A stretch of 30,609 bases of DNA, from assembly GCA_902493545.1 (NCBI GenBank), contig CABUQI010000005.1:1-30609 (forward strand), in the 5' to 3' direction. Below the pieces are notes generated by a model. It was given only the letters and a program-made list of their open reading frames with translations, was not told the DNA's origin and did no database searches. A program made the translations under genes and the position numbers. The DNA comes from an uncultured Collinsella sp. GTDB taxonomy: Bacteria; Actinomycetota; Coriobacteriia; Coriobacteriales; Coriobacteriaceae. How positions within the stretch are numbered: the stretch's first letter is position 1; each line of letters begins with the position of its first letter. Shown here piece after piece: positions 24,817-30,609 of this stretch.

Positions 24817-24844
24817 TTGAGTGAAATAAAGTAATCGTTATAAG
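24817..24844 (+). promoter_or_regulatory. Sigma-70-type promoter of the toxin-antitoxin operon
   Basis: TTGAGT (24817-24822) and TATAAG (24839-24844) are separated by 16 bases. The predicted start near 24851 rules out the ATG at 24845 and supports the ATG at 24911 for the antitoxin. Confidence 0.6.
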
Positions 24845-24910
24845 ATGCTCAAGTATCGGCACATGCCGCATTTGACCGACTATATTGCACGCTCATTAAG
24901 GGGGCCAGTG

Positions 24911-25234
24911 ATGTCATCGACTCAAAAACGAACCATCCTGCAGGTGCGCATTCGCGAGGAAGACAAGCAGCATGCCGAGCGTCTCTACGACGCCATGGGC
25001 ACATCGCTCGCCGAGGCCGTGCGCCTTTTTGTCGCGCAGAGCATTTTGATGCGCAAGCTCCCCTTTCAGCCGGTCGCCGTGCGCTCAAAGGACGGCACCG
25101 CCGCCTATGGATCGCTCAAAGCATATGGGGACCCCAATCGCCGCTCCGAGGAGCGCAATGCCTGGATTGAGTACCTTGCCACAGAAAGCGACGATTCGAT
25201 TTTGGGTCCCGAGGAAGTAGATATCCATGAGTAG
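24911..25234 (+). CDS. RelB/DinJ-like antitoxin
   Basis: The 107-residue protein begins with a short ribbon-helix-helix-like segment: TILQVRIREEDKQHAERLYDAMGTSLAEAVRLFVAQSI, typical of RelB/DinJ antitoxins that bind operator DNA as dimers. The acidic C-terminal half would wrap the toxin. The start at 24911 has AAGGGGG 6 bases upstream and lies downstream of the predicted transcription start. An earlier in-frame ATG at 24845 lies at the transcription start and was rejected. Its stop overlaps the next gene by 8 bases, the usual coupling of a toxin-antitoxin pair. Function is inferred from family and arrangement. Confidence 0.8.
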   Translation: MSSTQKRTILQVRIREEDKQHAERLYDAMGTSLAEAVRLFVAQSILMRKLPFQPVAVRSKDGTAAYGSLKAYGDPNRRSEERNAWIEYLATESDDSILGPEEVDIHE

Positions 25235-25703
25235 CACCATCATTGACGAGACCGTCATCCTGCGCTACCTGCTTAACGACGACGAAGTTCTGTCACCGCG
25301 CGCCGCCAAGGTCATCGCCACGCGCACCGCTCGCGTCTACCCCGAAATCATCACGCGCGTCGTGGTCACGCTGCGCGACGTCTATAAGGTTCCCCGCGTT
25401 GAGATTGCCGCGGCCTTGAAAAGGCTGCTCAATGACGTCATGGTCGACGAGCCCACCGTTGTCGCCCTTGCCGTCAAGCTCTTTGGCAAGACCCATATGG
25501 ACTTTACCGACTGCCTTCTCGCAGCCCGAACCGCCATCTACAACGATGATGTCGTGAGCTTTGGCAAGCCCATCATCCAAGGCATGATCGATTACCGCCA
25601 CAAGCGCCAAACCGCAGTCGGTGCTCGCGACCGCGCCGCCGAAGCCCGCAGTCACAGCACCGACACCACCATCGACAAGCTCCGCCACCAATCCCGCCAC
25701 TAG
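25227..25703 (+). CDS. PIN-domain toxin (VapC-like ribonuclease)
   Basis: The 158-residue protein has a PIN fold pattern: Asp7 in STIIDETVILRYLLND near the N-terminus and the MDFTDCLLAA motif (about residues 92-101) with the second acidic site. VapC toxins of this kind cut specific RNAs and are held inactive by the antitoxin encoded just before. The last 30 residues (Arg, His, Thr-rich) go beyond the usual PIN end. The partner is RelB/DinJ-like, a ribbon-helix-helix type, which is a common pairing for PIN toxins. It overlaps the antitoxin by 8 bases. Inverted repeat C begins 15 bases after the stop. Confidence 0.8.
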   Translation: MSSTIIDETVILRYLLNDDEVLSPRAAKVIATRTARVYPEIITRVVVTLRDVYKVPRVEIAAALKRLLNDVMVDEPTVVALAVKLFGKTHMDFTDCLLAARTAIYNDDVVSFGKPIIQGMIDYRHKRQTAVGARDRAAEARSHSTDTTIDKLRHQSRH

Positions 25704-25717
25704 CACCATCCCCCCCT

Positions 25718-25786
25718 AAGTTGCGGTGAAATAGTTCCTGGATTTAGGCTTATTCGAGCTTTTCAGGAACTATTTCACCGCAACTT
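25718..25786. repeat. Inverted repeat C, member of a dispersed hairpin family
   Basis: Arms 25718-25740 and 25764-25786 are perfect 23-bp complements that include AGTTGCGGTGAAATAGTTCC. The 23-base loop is unique. It is identical over 22 arm bases to repeat D. It lies just after the toxin gene, but the following bases (TCTGTAAGG) are not a good U tract. Confidence 0.9.
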
Positions 25787-25970
25787 TCTGTAAGGGTGGT
25801 TTTTAGTGCCGCCGAGGGGCACTAATCAACCGTTTGCCGATATGTTTGACTCTGACTCATGACTCTGACCTGCCCCGTCAAGCTTTTGGTCAGTTCATGG
25901 CAAGGTCTGGCGGAGCAAATATGGGATAGCGTAGTGTCATTCACTCCCCCTCGAGACCATGGGGTCGAAA

Positions 25971-26966
25971 ATGAGTCATGATAAACGCTGCTCCAAACCG
26001 CAAGCAGAGCTGTTCTTCCGGTTATTCGAGGCCCATCATGGCGGACACCTGTTTGTAGCTACCAGAAAATGGGATGAGCGCTGTGCCTACGCGCTCATGC
26101 AAAAAGAGATGATTGTTCGACTCTACAACCATGTCTACGCTGATCCCGCGTATTGGAATGACCTCGGCGTCGAAGATCGCATCTTTCAATTGGCATCCGC
26201 TATTGCGGTCGTTGAACCGGATGCCGTGTTTTGTGGAGCAACGGCGGCACTGCTCTATGGCGTCGGTTCTGCATATTCCCTTCTCGACAAGGTGCAAGTG
26301 CTGCTGCCGCGTTCCACCAGACGCGATATGTACGAATTCGTTGAATACCGACGCTGGCGGGCGGGCAACGTATGGCAGCTCGGCCCGTTTACGTTAACGG
26401 ATCCATATCGCACGGTGGTCGACATCGCCCGAACGAGCGCTTTTCGATATGCACTAGGCTATGTCGACGGGCTGGCTCGTGAGTACGGTGTCGAGCGTGA
26501 AGAATTGCGTGCATATGCACAAGCGAACTGCCGCGGACTGCACGGCATTGTGCGCGCATTTAACGTTTTTGAACACATGGATGGCAGATCGGATAACGGT
26601 GGAGAATCCGAGGCACGGGCGGCAATGATTCTGGCGGGAGTTGCCGCTCCCGAACTTCAGGTTGAAATCACTCGACCGGGAAACGCCGGCTATTATTTGG
26701 CAGATTACGGCTGGCAGATGCCAAACGGCTCTTGGATGCTGGCTGAGCTGCATGGACTAGGCAAGTTTGAGGACGATGCCCAAAATGATCCGGAACATAC
26801 TGCGGCAAAAACCTATCGAGCTGCCCTTATGCGCGATGCGAACCTGCGTGCCATGGGCCACAACGTCATTCATTTCAAGCTCTCAGACACCTACGATGTC
26901 AAAACGTTCGGCTCCATGATGCGCGGCTACGGTATACCAACCACAAAACCCTACGCAGACTCCTGA
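25971..26966 (+). CDS. AbiEi-like / DUF559-like protein without a partner toxin
   Basis: The 331-residue protein resembles actinobacterial proteins named AbiEi-type antitoxin or DUF559 proteins. The middle carries the AbiEi-like stretch CGATAALLYG and LTDPYRTVVDIARTSAFRYA. The C-terminal third (from about SEARAAMILAGV) has the layout of the DUF559/Vsr-like nuclease fold: an acidic residue, a DYGWQMP strand, LAELHGLGKFED, and a final basic RDANLRAMGHNVIHFKL. No AbiEii nucleotidyltransferase is adjacent. The start at 25971 has GGGG 6 bases upstream; an ATG four codons earlier is possible. Upstream (25787-25958) are direct copies of GACTCTGAC but no clear promoter. Function is unknown; a defence or regulatory role is only suggested. 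Confidence 0.72.
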   Translation: MSHDKRCSKPQAELFFRLFEAHHGGHLFVATRKWDERCAYALMQKEMIVRLYNHVYADPAYWNDLGVEDRIFQLASAIAVVEPDAVFCGATAALLYGVGSAYSLLDKVQVLLPRSTRRDMYEFVEYRRWRAGNVWQLGPFTLTDPYRTVVDIARTSAFRYALGYVDGLAREYGVEREELRAYAQANCRGLHGIVRAFNVFEHMDGRSDNGGESEARAAMILAGVAAPELQVEITRPGNAGYYLADYGWQMPNGSWMLAELHGLGKFEDDAQNDPEHTAAKTYRAALMRDANLRAMGHNVIHFKLSDTYDVKTFGSMMRGYGIPTTKPYADS

Positions 26967-27027
26967 CCGGCTGCCCTCATCTTCTCGACAACAGAACCCA
27001 TCATCGAACCAGCCCGCTCGGCCTCAA

Positions 27028-27098
27028 TAAGTTGCGGTGAAATAGTTCCTGGATAACAGCTTTTGTGGCTAATCCAGGAACTATTTCACCGCAACTTA
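27028..27098. repeat. Inverted repeat D, member of a dispersed hairpin family
   Basis: Arms 27028-27054 and 27072-27098 are perfect 27-bp complements, the longest of the four copies, again containing AGTTGCGGTGAAATAGTTCC. The loop is only 17 bases. It lies between the AbiEi-like gene and the tRNA terminator, which are convergent. Confidence 0.92.
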
Positions 27099-27129
27099 GA
27101 AGGGGATGTGGGGTCCCCGGCATGTATAT

Positions 27130-27166
27130 GAAAACGGCTCTGGCACCAAATGGAGCCAAAGCCGTT
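27130..27166 (-). terminator. Rho-independent terminator of the tRNA-Pro/tRNA-Gly unit
   Basis: On the minus strand AACGGCT-TTGGC pairs with GCCAG-AGCCGTT over 12 bp (one wobble) and is followed by TTTTC. It begins 16 bases past the tRNA-Gly 3' end. Confidence 0.8.
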
Positions 27167-27181
27167 AAAACTATCCTATGG

Positions 27182-27252
27182 AGCGGGCGACGGGAATCGA
27201 ACCCGCGTCATCAGCTTGGAAGGCTGGGGTTCTACCATTGAACTACGCCCGC
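27182..27252 (-). tRNA. tRNA-Gly (anticodon UCC)
   Basis: A 71-nt cloverleaf: acceptor GCGGGCG/CGCCCGC, D arm GTTC-AATGGTA-GAAC, anticodon loop CTTCCAA with anticodon TCC, and T loop TTCGATT. CCA is not encoded. It lies 9 bases after tRNA-Pro and shares its promoter and terminator. Confidence 0.96.
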
Positions 27253-27261
27253 AAGATATGG

Positions 27262-27335
27262 TCGGGACGACAGGATTTGAACCTGCGACATCCTGCTCCC
27301 AAAGCAGGCGCGCTACCAAACTGCGCCACGTCCCG
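27262..27335 (-). tRNA. tRNA-Pro (anticodon UGG)
   Basis: A 74-nt cloverleaf: acceptor CGGGACG/CGTCCCG, anticodon loop TTTGGGA with anticodon TGG, and T loop TTCAAAT. CCA is not encoded. It is the first gene of a two-tRNA transcript. Confidence 0.96.
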
Positions 27336-27386
27336 AAGGTGTTGAGCAGCTAAGGTCTAAACCTTGCGTGTCCCAAAGCGAAGGAA

Positions 27387-27415
27387 ATTATAGGGGAGAC
27401 TCCCCGCCTGTGCAA
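27387..27415 (-). promoter_or_regulatory. Near-consensus sigma-70 promoter for the tRNA unit
   Basis: On the minus strand TTGCAC (27415-27410) and TATAAT (27392-27387) are exactly 17 bases apart. The start would be near 27380, about 45 bases before tRNA-Pro. A small palindrome (GGGGAG/CTCCCC) fills the spacer. The promoter lies immediately after the brnQ stop codon. Confidence 0.88.
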
Positions 27416-27426
27416 GCGCAGAAACC

Positions 27427-28785
27427 CTAGCTCCTCGAATGTGCGACAAAACGACTATGGAGCAGTCCGATCACAAACGCCACCACGGCAACCGGCGCCC
27501 ACGCGGCACCGATGTCAGCCAGGGGTAGCGCATCAAAGGGCAGCCACGTGCCCACAAAGAACGCATCGCGGACCGAGGTGATCACGCTTTGCACGGCGAC
27601 CACGCCGCCGACCCACACCCACACCTGCGGATGAGCGTCGCAAAAGCCGTGCACCAGGCCCATCAGTACCAGCACGATGGCAACGGGATACAAGGCGTTG
27701 AGCATGGGCACCGAGAACATAAGAATCACGTCGAGGCCCACATTGGAGAGCACGCACGAAAACGCTGCGAACACAAAGGCGAGAATCGCAAAGGGACGGC
27801 GCATGGCCTCCTCGGAGGCCTCCGCTCCCCCCTCGACCACGTACGTCTCACAGAAATAGCGCGCGCAGCAGCTAATGAGGCCGATGCACACGTTCATGCA
27901 GGCGAGGAAGAAAATCGCAAACACCACAACCGTGCCGGCAAGGCCAAAGTGCATGGAGGCCGAGCGAGCAAGGATGGCAGCGCCGTTGGTGGCGTCGGGC
28001 ATCACGGTGCCGAGCTGCATGCCGGCAAGGGCCAAGCCGCAATAGATAAAGGCCATGAGCACGCCGGCGATCACACCGGAACGCGAAATCTCGAAGGCCA
28101 CGCGCTTGTCGTCGGTCACGCCCAGCTCGTGAATGGTCTCGGCGATGATGATGCCGAAAGCGAGCGACGCAAGCAGGTCCATGGTCTGATAGCCAGTTAA
28201 AAAGCCCTGCACGGCGGCGCCTGCATCGTAGGGAGCCTGAGGCGCGGCAGCCGGTCCCAGCGGCGAGATCACGGCAGCACCCACGACCAGCACGATGAGC
28301 GCAATGAGCGCGGGGCCCGTAATGCGCCCGAGCACGCGCGTGATAACGCCCGGACGCAGCGTGAGCGCAAACGCGACGACAAAGAAGCCAACGGCAAACA
28401 CCAGGCGAGCCGTGCCGAGCGAAACGCCCTCGGGCAGTAGCGGCACCAGCATCTCGAAGGCCGTAGAGCTTGTGCGCGGAATGGCCAGGCACGGGCCGAT
28501 GGCCAGATACACCGCCGCAACGAAGAATTCGCCAAACTTAGGATGCACGCGCCCAGCCAGCTCGCGGGCCGTGCCGGCGAGCGCGACGGCGATAAATCCC
28601 ATAACAGGCAGACCGATAGCGGCAATCAAAAAGCCGATCATGGCAAGCGGCGTGGCCGTGCCGGCCTGAAGTGCCAGCAATGGCGGAATGATGAGGTTAC
28701 CGGCGCCAAAGAGCATCGAGAACAGCGCAATGCCGACGGTAACGACATGGTCGGAGCGCAGACCGCGCGGTGCGGATGAGGCCAT
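27427..28785 (-). CDS. brnQ: Branched-chain amino acid transporter, LIVCS family
   Basis: The 452-residue membrane protein belongs to the BrnQ (LIVCS) family of Na+- or H+-coupled leucine, isoleucine and valine importers. The N-terminal signature IALFSMLFGAGNLIIPPLLAL is present and about twelve hydrophobic segments follow; length is typical (about 430-450). The start is MASSAPRGL, with AAAGG 7 bases upstream; a GTG two codons earlier is less likely. A strong terminator lies only about 30 bases upstream, so the gene needs its own promoter or read-through; a TATACT hexamer near 28844 has no good -35. Confidence 0.93.
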   Translation of the reverse strand: MASSAPRGLRSDHVVTVGIALFSMLFGAGNLIIPPLLALQAGTATPLAMIGFLIAAIGLPVMGFIAVALAGTARELAGRVHPKFGEFFVAAVYLAIGPCLAIPRTSSTAFEMLVPLLPEGVSLGTARLVFAVGFFVVAFALTLRPGVITRVLGRITGPALIALIVLVVGAAVISPLGPAAAPQAPYDAGAAVQGFLTGYQTMDLLASLAFGIIIAETIHELGVTDDKRVAFEISRSGVIAGVLMAFIYCGLALAGMQLGTVMPDATNGAAILARSASMHFGLAGTVVVFAIFFLACMNVCIGLISCCARYFCETYVVEGGAEASEEAMRRPFAILAFVFAAFSCVLSNVGLDVILMFSVPMLNALYPVAIVLVLMGLVHGFCDAHPQVWVWVGGVVAVQSVITSVRDAFFVGTWLPFDALPLADIGAAWAPVAVVAFVIGLLHSRFVAHSRS

Positions 28786-28805
28786 AGGCACACCTTTCGG
28801 GTCGA

Positions 28806-28838
28806 AACAAAAACGGGACGGGCAAAAGACCCGTCCCG
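28806..28838 (-). terminator. Rho-independent terminator of the yedF-DUF3343-desulfurase transcript
   Basis: Arms 28814-28822 and 28830-28838 (CGGGACGGG/CCCGTCCCG) are perfect 9-bp complements. On the minus strand the stem is followed by TTTTTGTTT. It begins 15 bases past the desulfurase stop. Confidence 0.92.
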
Positions 28839-28852
28839 CAAGTATATACGCT

Positions 28853-29992
28853 CTAGCAGGCTAAATCGCGCAAAGCGTCAATCGCAGTGTCGACTTCCTC
28901 GTCCGTGTTGAAATACCCAAACGAGAAGCGAACGACACCCTGGCGCTCGGTCCCGAGCGCGCGGTGCATGAGCGGAGCGCAATGGGCGCCGGGGCGCGTC
29001 GCAATCCCCCACCCTTGCATGAGCGCGTCCGAGATCTCGGCAGAGTCGATATCACCCACGTTGAGTGAGACGATCGCCGAGCGCACGGGCTGGTCAAACG
29101 CACCGTAGAGCTTAATCCCCGGAATCTCGCGCACGCCAGCGAGAAAGCGATCCGCCAGTGCTCGCTCATGCGCCGCGATCGCCTCGACCCCGCCTTGCGC
29201 CTCGATAAAGTCGAGACCGGCAGATAGTCCCGCGATGCCGTGACCGTTGAGCGTGCCCGCCTCAAGTCGCGTGGGCCACTCAAGCGGCTGCAGCGCATCG
29301 AAGCTGTGCACGCCCGTGCCGCCCATGGCCCACGGAGCCACGTCAATGCCCTCCGCCACGGCCAGGCCGCCGGTCCCCTGCGGACCCATGAGCCCCTTAT
29401 GGCCGGTAAAGCACACTATGTCGAGGCCCATGGTCTGCATATCAACACGCGCCGTACCGGCAGACTGCGAGGCATCGACGATCACAAGCGCACCTGCCGC
29501 ATGGGCCATGGCCGCTACGCGCGCAATGTCGACCGCGTTGCCGGTCACGTTGGAGGCATGCGTCACCACCACGGCACGCGTACCCGGCGTGACCAACTGC
29601 TCGAGTTCGTCGTAGTCGAGCACACCGTTTACGTCACAGCCCGCATGCTCAACGGTCACGCCCCGCTCCGCTGCCAGGCGGTTGAGCGGACGCAGCACGG
29701 AGTTATGCTCGAGCACCGTCGTGACCACGCGGTCGCCGGGGCGCACCACGCCACAGATGGCGGTGTTGAGCGCCGCCGTAGAGTTGGGCGTAAAGCACAC
29801 ATGGTCCGCCCTCGGGCAACCTAAAAGGCGCGCGAGTTTGGCACGGCAACCGTGAATCGTACGAGCGGCATCGAGGGCACCCGACGTGGCGCCGCGCCCG
29901 GCATTGCCGAGCGAGCACATCGCCTGCGTCACGGCATCGATGACCGTCTGCGGCTTGTGCATGGTCGTCGCCGCGTTATCCAGGTAGATCAT
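28853..29992 (-). CDS. Class-V cysteine desulfurase / selenocysteine lyase-like enzyme
   Basis: The 379-residue PLP enzyme opens with IYLDNAATTMHKPQ and has the PLP lysine Lys199 in FTGHKGLMGPQGTGG. The reactive cysteine is in RPGAHCAPLMHRALGT near the C-terminus. The layout is that of group II (SufS/CsdA-like) desulfurases, of the subfamily often found beside selenium genes. It would release S or Se from (seleno)cysteine; selenium as the target is inferred from the neighbours DUF3343 and yedF. The start was set at MIYLDNAATT, whose ATG overlaps the DUF3343 stop by 4 bases (ATGA), with GGGAGG upstream. An alternative is a general sulfur donor. Confidence 0.9.
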   Translation of the reverse strand: MIYLDNAATTMHKPQTVIDAVTQAMCSLGNAGRGATSGALDAARTIHGCRAKLARLLGCPRADHVCFTPNSTAALNTAICGVVRPGDRVVTTVLEHNSVLRPLNRLAAERGVTVEHAGCDVNGVLDYDELEQLVTPGTRAVVVTHASNVTGNAVDIARVAAMAHAAGALVIVDASQSAGTARVDMQTMGLDIVCFTGHKGLMGPQGTGGLAVAEGIDVAPWAMGGTGVHSFDALQPLEWPTRLEAGTLNGHGIAGLSAGLDFIEAQGGVEAIAAHERALADRFLAGVREIPGIKLYGAFDQPVRSAIVSLNVGDIDSAEISDALMQGWGIATRPGAHCAPLMHRALGTERQGVVRFSFGYFNTDEEVDTAIDALRDLAC

Positions 29993-30240
29993 CGCACGAC
30001 CTCCCACATATCAATCACGGTATAGCCCTCGGTGGGAACGCCCGACGCGGCGAGTTCGCCGCGCAGCAGTTCCTCATCGGCAGGCAAGGCCTTCCACGCC
30101 AGACCGCAGCCGGCAGCGACCTCCCCGGGCACGGGAATCGTTCGCCCGGGAAGGCCGCGCTCGATGCACAGGGACTCACAACCCATGGCGGCCGCCGTGG
30201 TGGGAAACGTGATGACAAGCGCCGGGCGCTTCTCCCTCAT
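29989..30240 (-). CDS. DUF3343 (putative Se/S carrier) protein, short form
   Basis: The 83-residue protein is almost only the DUF3343 domain: ALVITFPTTAAAMGCESLC, GLPGRTIPVPGEVAAGCGLAWKA. The cysteine in AAGCG is the conserved one and would hold the chalcogen if the carrier idea is right. The start MREKRPALV has GGAGG 4 bases before it. It overlaps the desulfurase gene by 4 bases and follows yedF after 19 bases. It lacks the cysteine-rich N-terminus of its relative at 1894-2289. Confidence 0.88.
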   Translation of the reverse strand: MREKRPALVITFPTTAAAMGCESLCIERGLPGRTIPVPGEVAAGCGLAWKALPADEELLRGELAASGVPTEGYTVIDMWEVVR

Positions 30241-30259
30241 GGCACCTCCAACCAATACG

Positions 30260-30609
30260 CTACGGGCGCACGACGCGCACGGCCTGCTCCATCTTCTCCA
30301 CGATCACGTACATGTTGGTGACCTCGCCCACCGCGAGCTGGTCCTTAATGCCAAAGTGATCGAGGCAGGTGCCGCAGGTAAGGATCTCGACGCCCTGCTC
30401 GGCCAGATCCTTCAGGTCATCGAGCACCGGCGAGCCCTCGACGGTGAGCTTGGCGCCGCCGTTGTAAAACAGCATGGTCGCGGGCAGCTCCTCCTGCTGC
30501 GTCACAGCAAAAATAAACGCCTTCATGAGCTTGTGGCCCAGCTCGTCGTCTCCGCGGCCCATGCAATCGGTGTAGACGGAAATGACGAGTTTGCCCTTGC
30601 CGGCGCTGG
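30260..30609 (-). CDS. yedF: Selenium metabolism protein YedF, C-terminal part (cut by window edge)
   Basis: The frame stays open to the right edge, giving 115 visible residues that start GKGKLVISVYTDCMGRGDDE after the first two codons. This is the DsrE-like C-terminal domain of YedF (GRGDDELGHKLMKAFIFAVT, then ILTCGTCLDHFGI). Full-length YedF is about 200 residues with a TusA-like domain first, so the N-terminal domain should be beyond 30609. An internal ATG at 30562 exists but is inside the conserved motif and is not the start. YedF occurs with selD in many selenium-using bacteria. The C-x-x-C pair in TCGTC is a plausible chalcogen site. Confidence 0.88.
   Translation of the reverse strand, partial: SAGKGKLVISVYTDCMGRGDDELGHKLMKAFIFAVTQQEELPATMLFYNGGAKLTVEGSPVLDDLKDLAEQGVEILTCGTCLDHFGIKDQLAVGEVTNMYVIVEKMEQAVRVVRP

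Larger units (their letters stand above)
24485..24910. other. Divergent intergenic region between the FHL locus and the toxin-antitoxin genes
   Basis: This 426-base stretch holds no gene. From the left it contains the hydN ribosome site, a small hairpin (24537-24543 with 24550-24556, CCAAGCC/GGCTTGG), a three-armed complementary structure (24636-24692), an inverted repeat with arms 24733-24741 and 24780-24788 (GTATTACAT/ATGTAATAC), and a plus-strand promoter at 24817-24844. It is visibly AT-richer than its surroundings between about 24700 and 24845. No convincing sigma-70 or sigma-54 promoter for hydN could be picked out on the minus strand. Confidence 0.7.

Noticed and set aside
27150..27353. 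A 67-codon plus-strand frame containing GAGDGNRTRVISLEGW and GTTGFEPATSCSQSRR
   Set aside because: This is the familiar false protein obtained by reading the opposite strand of tRNA genes. The tRNA-Gly and tRNA-Pro cloverleaves explain it fully.
1..30609. CRISPR arrays, insertion sequences or prophage genes
   Set aside because: No regularly spaced direct repeats, transposase, integrase or phage structural gene could be recognised on either strand.

Overview
The window is a high-GC bacterial chromosome segment. It most resembles the genus Collinsella (class Coriobacteriia, Actinomycetota). That assignment is an inference from base composition, from protein character, and from the pairing of formate hydrogenlyase with selenocysteine genes in what looks like a gut anaerobe; no 16S gene is present. 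Almost everything from position 24484 down to 281 is on the minus strand, so transcription runs right to left.

Core locus (24484 to 9077, minus strand): a complete formate hydrogenlyase of the FHL-2 (Hyf) type. A HydN-like ferredoxin and a selenocysteine-containing formate dehydrogenase H (fdhF, with an in-frame UGA at codon 140 and a SECIS hairpin) are followed by ten genes in the same order as hyfABCDEFGHIJ of E. coli. After these come the HycI-type maturation protease and a FocA-type formate channel, and the unit ends at a strong terminator. Together they would import or retain formate, oxidise it to CO2, and pass electrons through FeS subunits to a membrane-anchored [NiFe] hydrogenase that makes H2. 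Three NuoL/M/N-like subunits (HyfB, HyfD, HyfF) could couple this to ion translocation. No FhlA/HyfR regulator and no hyp genes are in the window.

Selenium and molybdenum support (8954 to 1894, minus strand): an orphan molybdopterin oxidoreductase is followed by selA and selB (4-bp overlap), a tRNA-Sec gene (selC, 97 nt, with its own extended -10 promoter and terminator), mobA, and a DUF3343 putative Se/S carrier with a cysteine-rich N-terminus. A second selenium cluster lies at the right edge (30609 to 28853, minus strand): a partial yedF, a second DUF3343 gene, and a class-V cysteine desulfurase that could act as a selenocysteine lyase. selD is not in the window and may lie just beyond the right edge.

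Other regions: an NADP-type glutamate dehydrogenase with its terminator (281-1636); the probable first 17 codons of a gene leaving the left edge; a plus-strand block (24911-26966) with a RelB/DinJ-like antitoxin, a PIN-domain toxin and an AbiEi/DUF559-like protein; two tRNA genes (Pro, Gly) behind a near-consensus promoter; and a BrnQ branched-chain amino acid transporter.

Four long perfect inverted repeats (131-205, 3247-3313, 25718-25786, 27028-27098) share a core close to TTGCGGTGAAATAGTTCC and have unrelated loops. All four are intergenic. They form a dispersed hairpin family that the genes do not explain.
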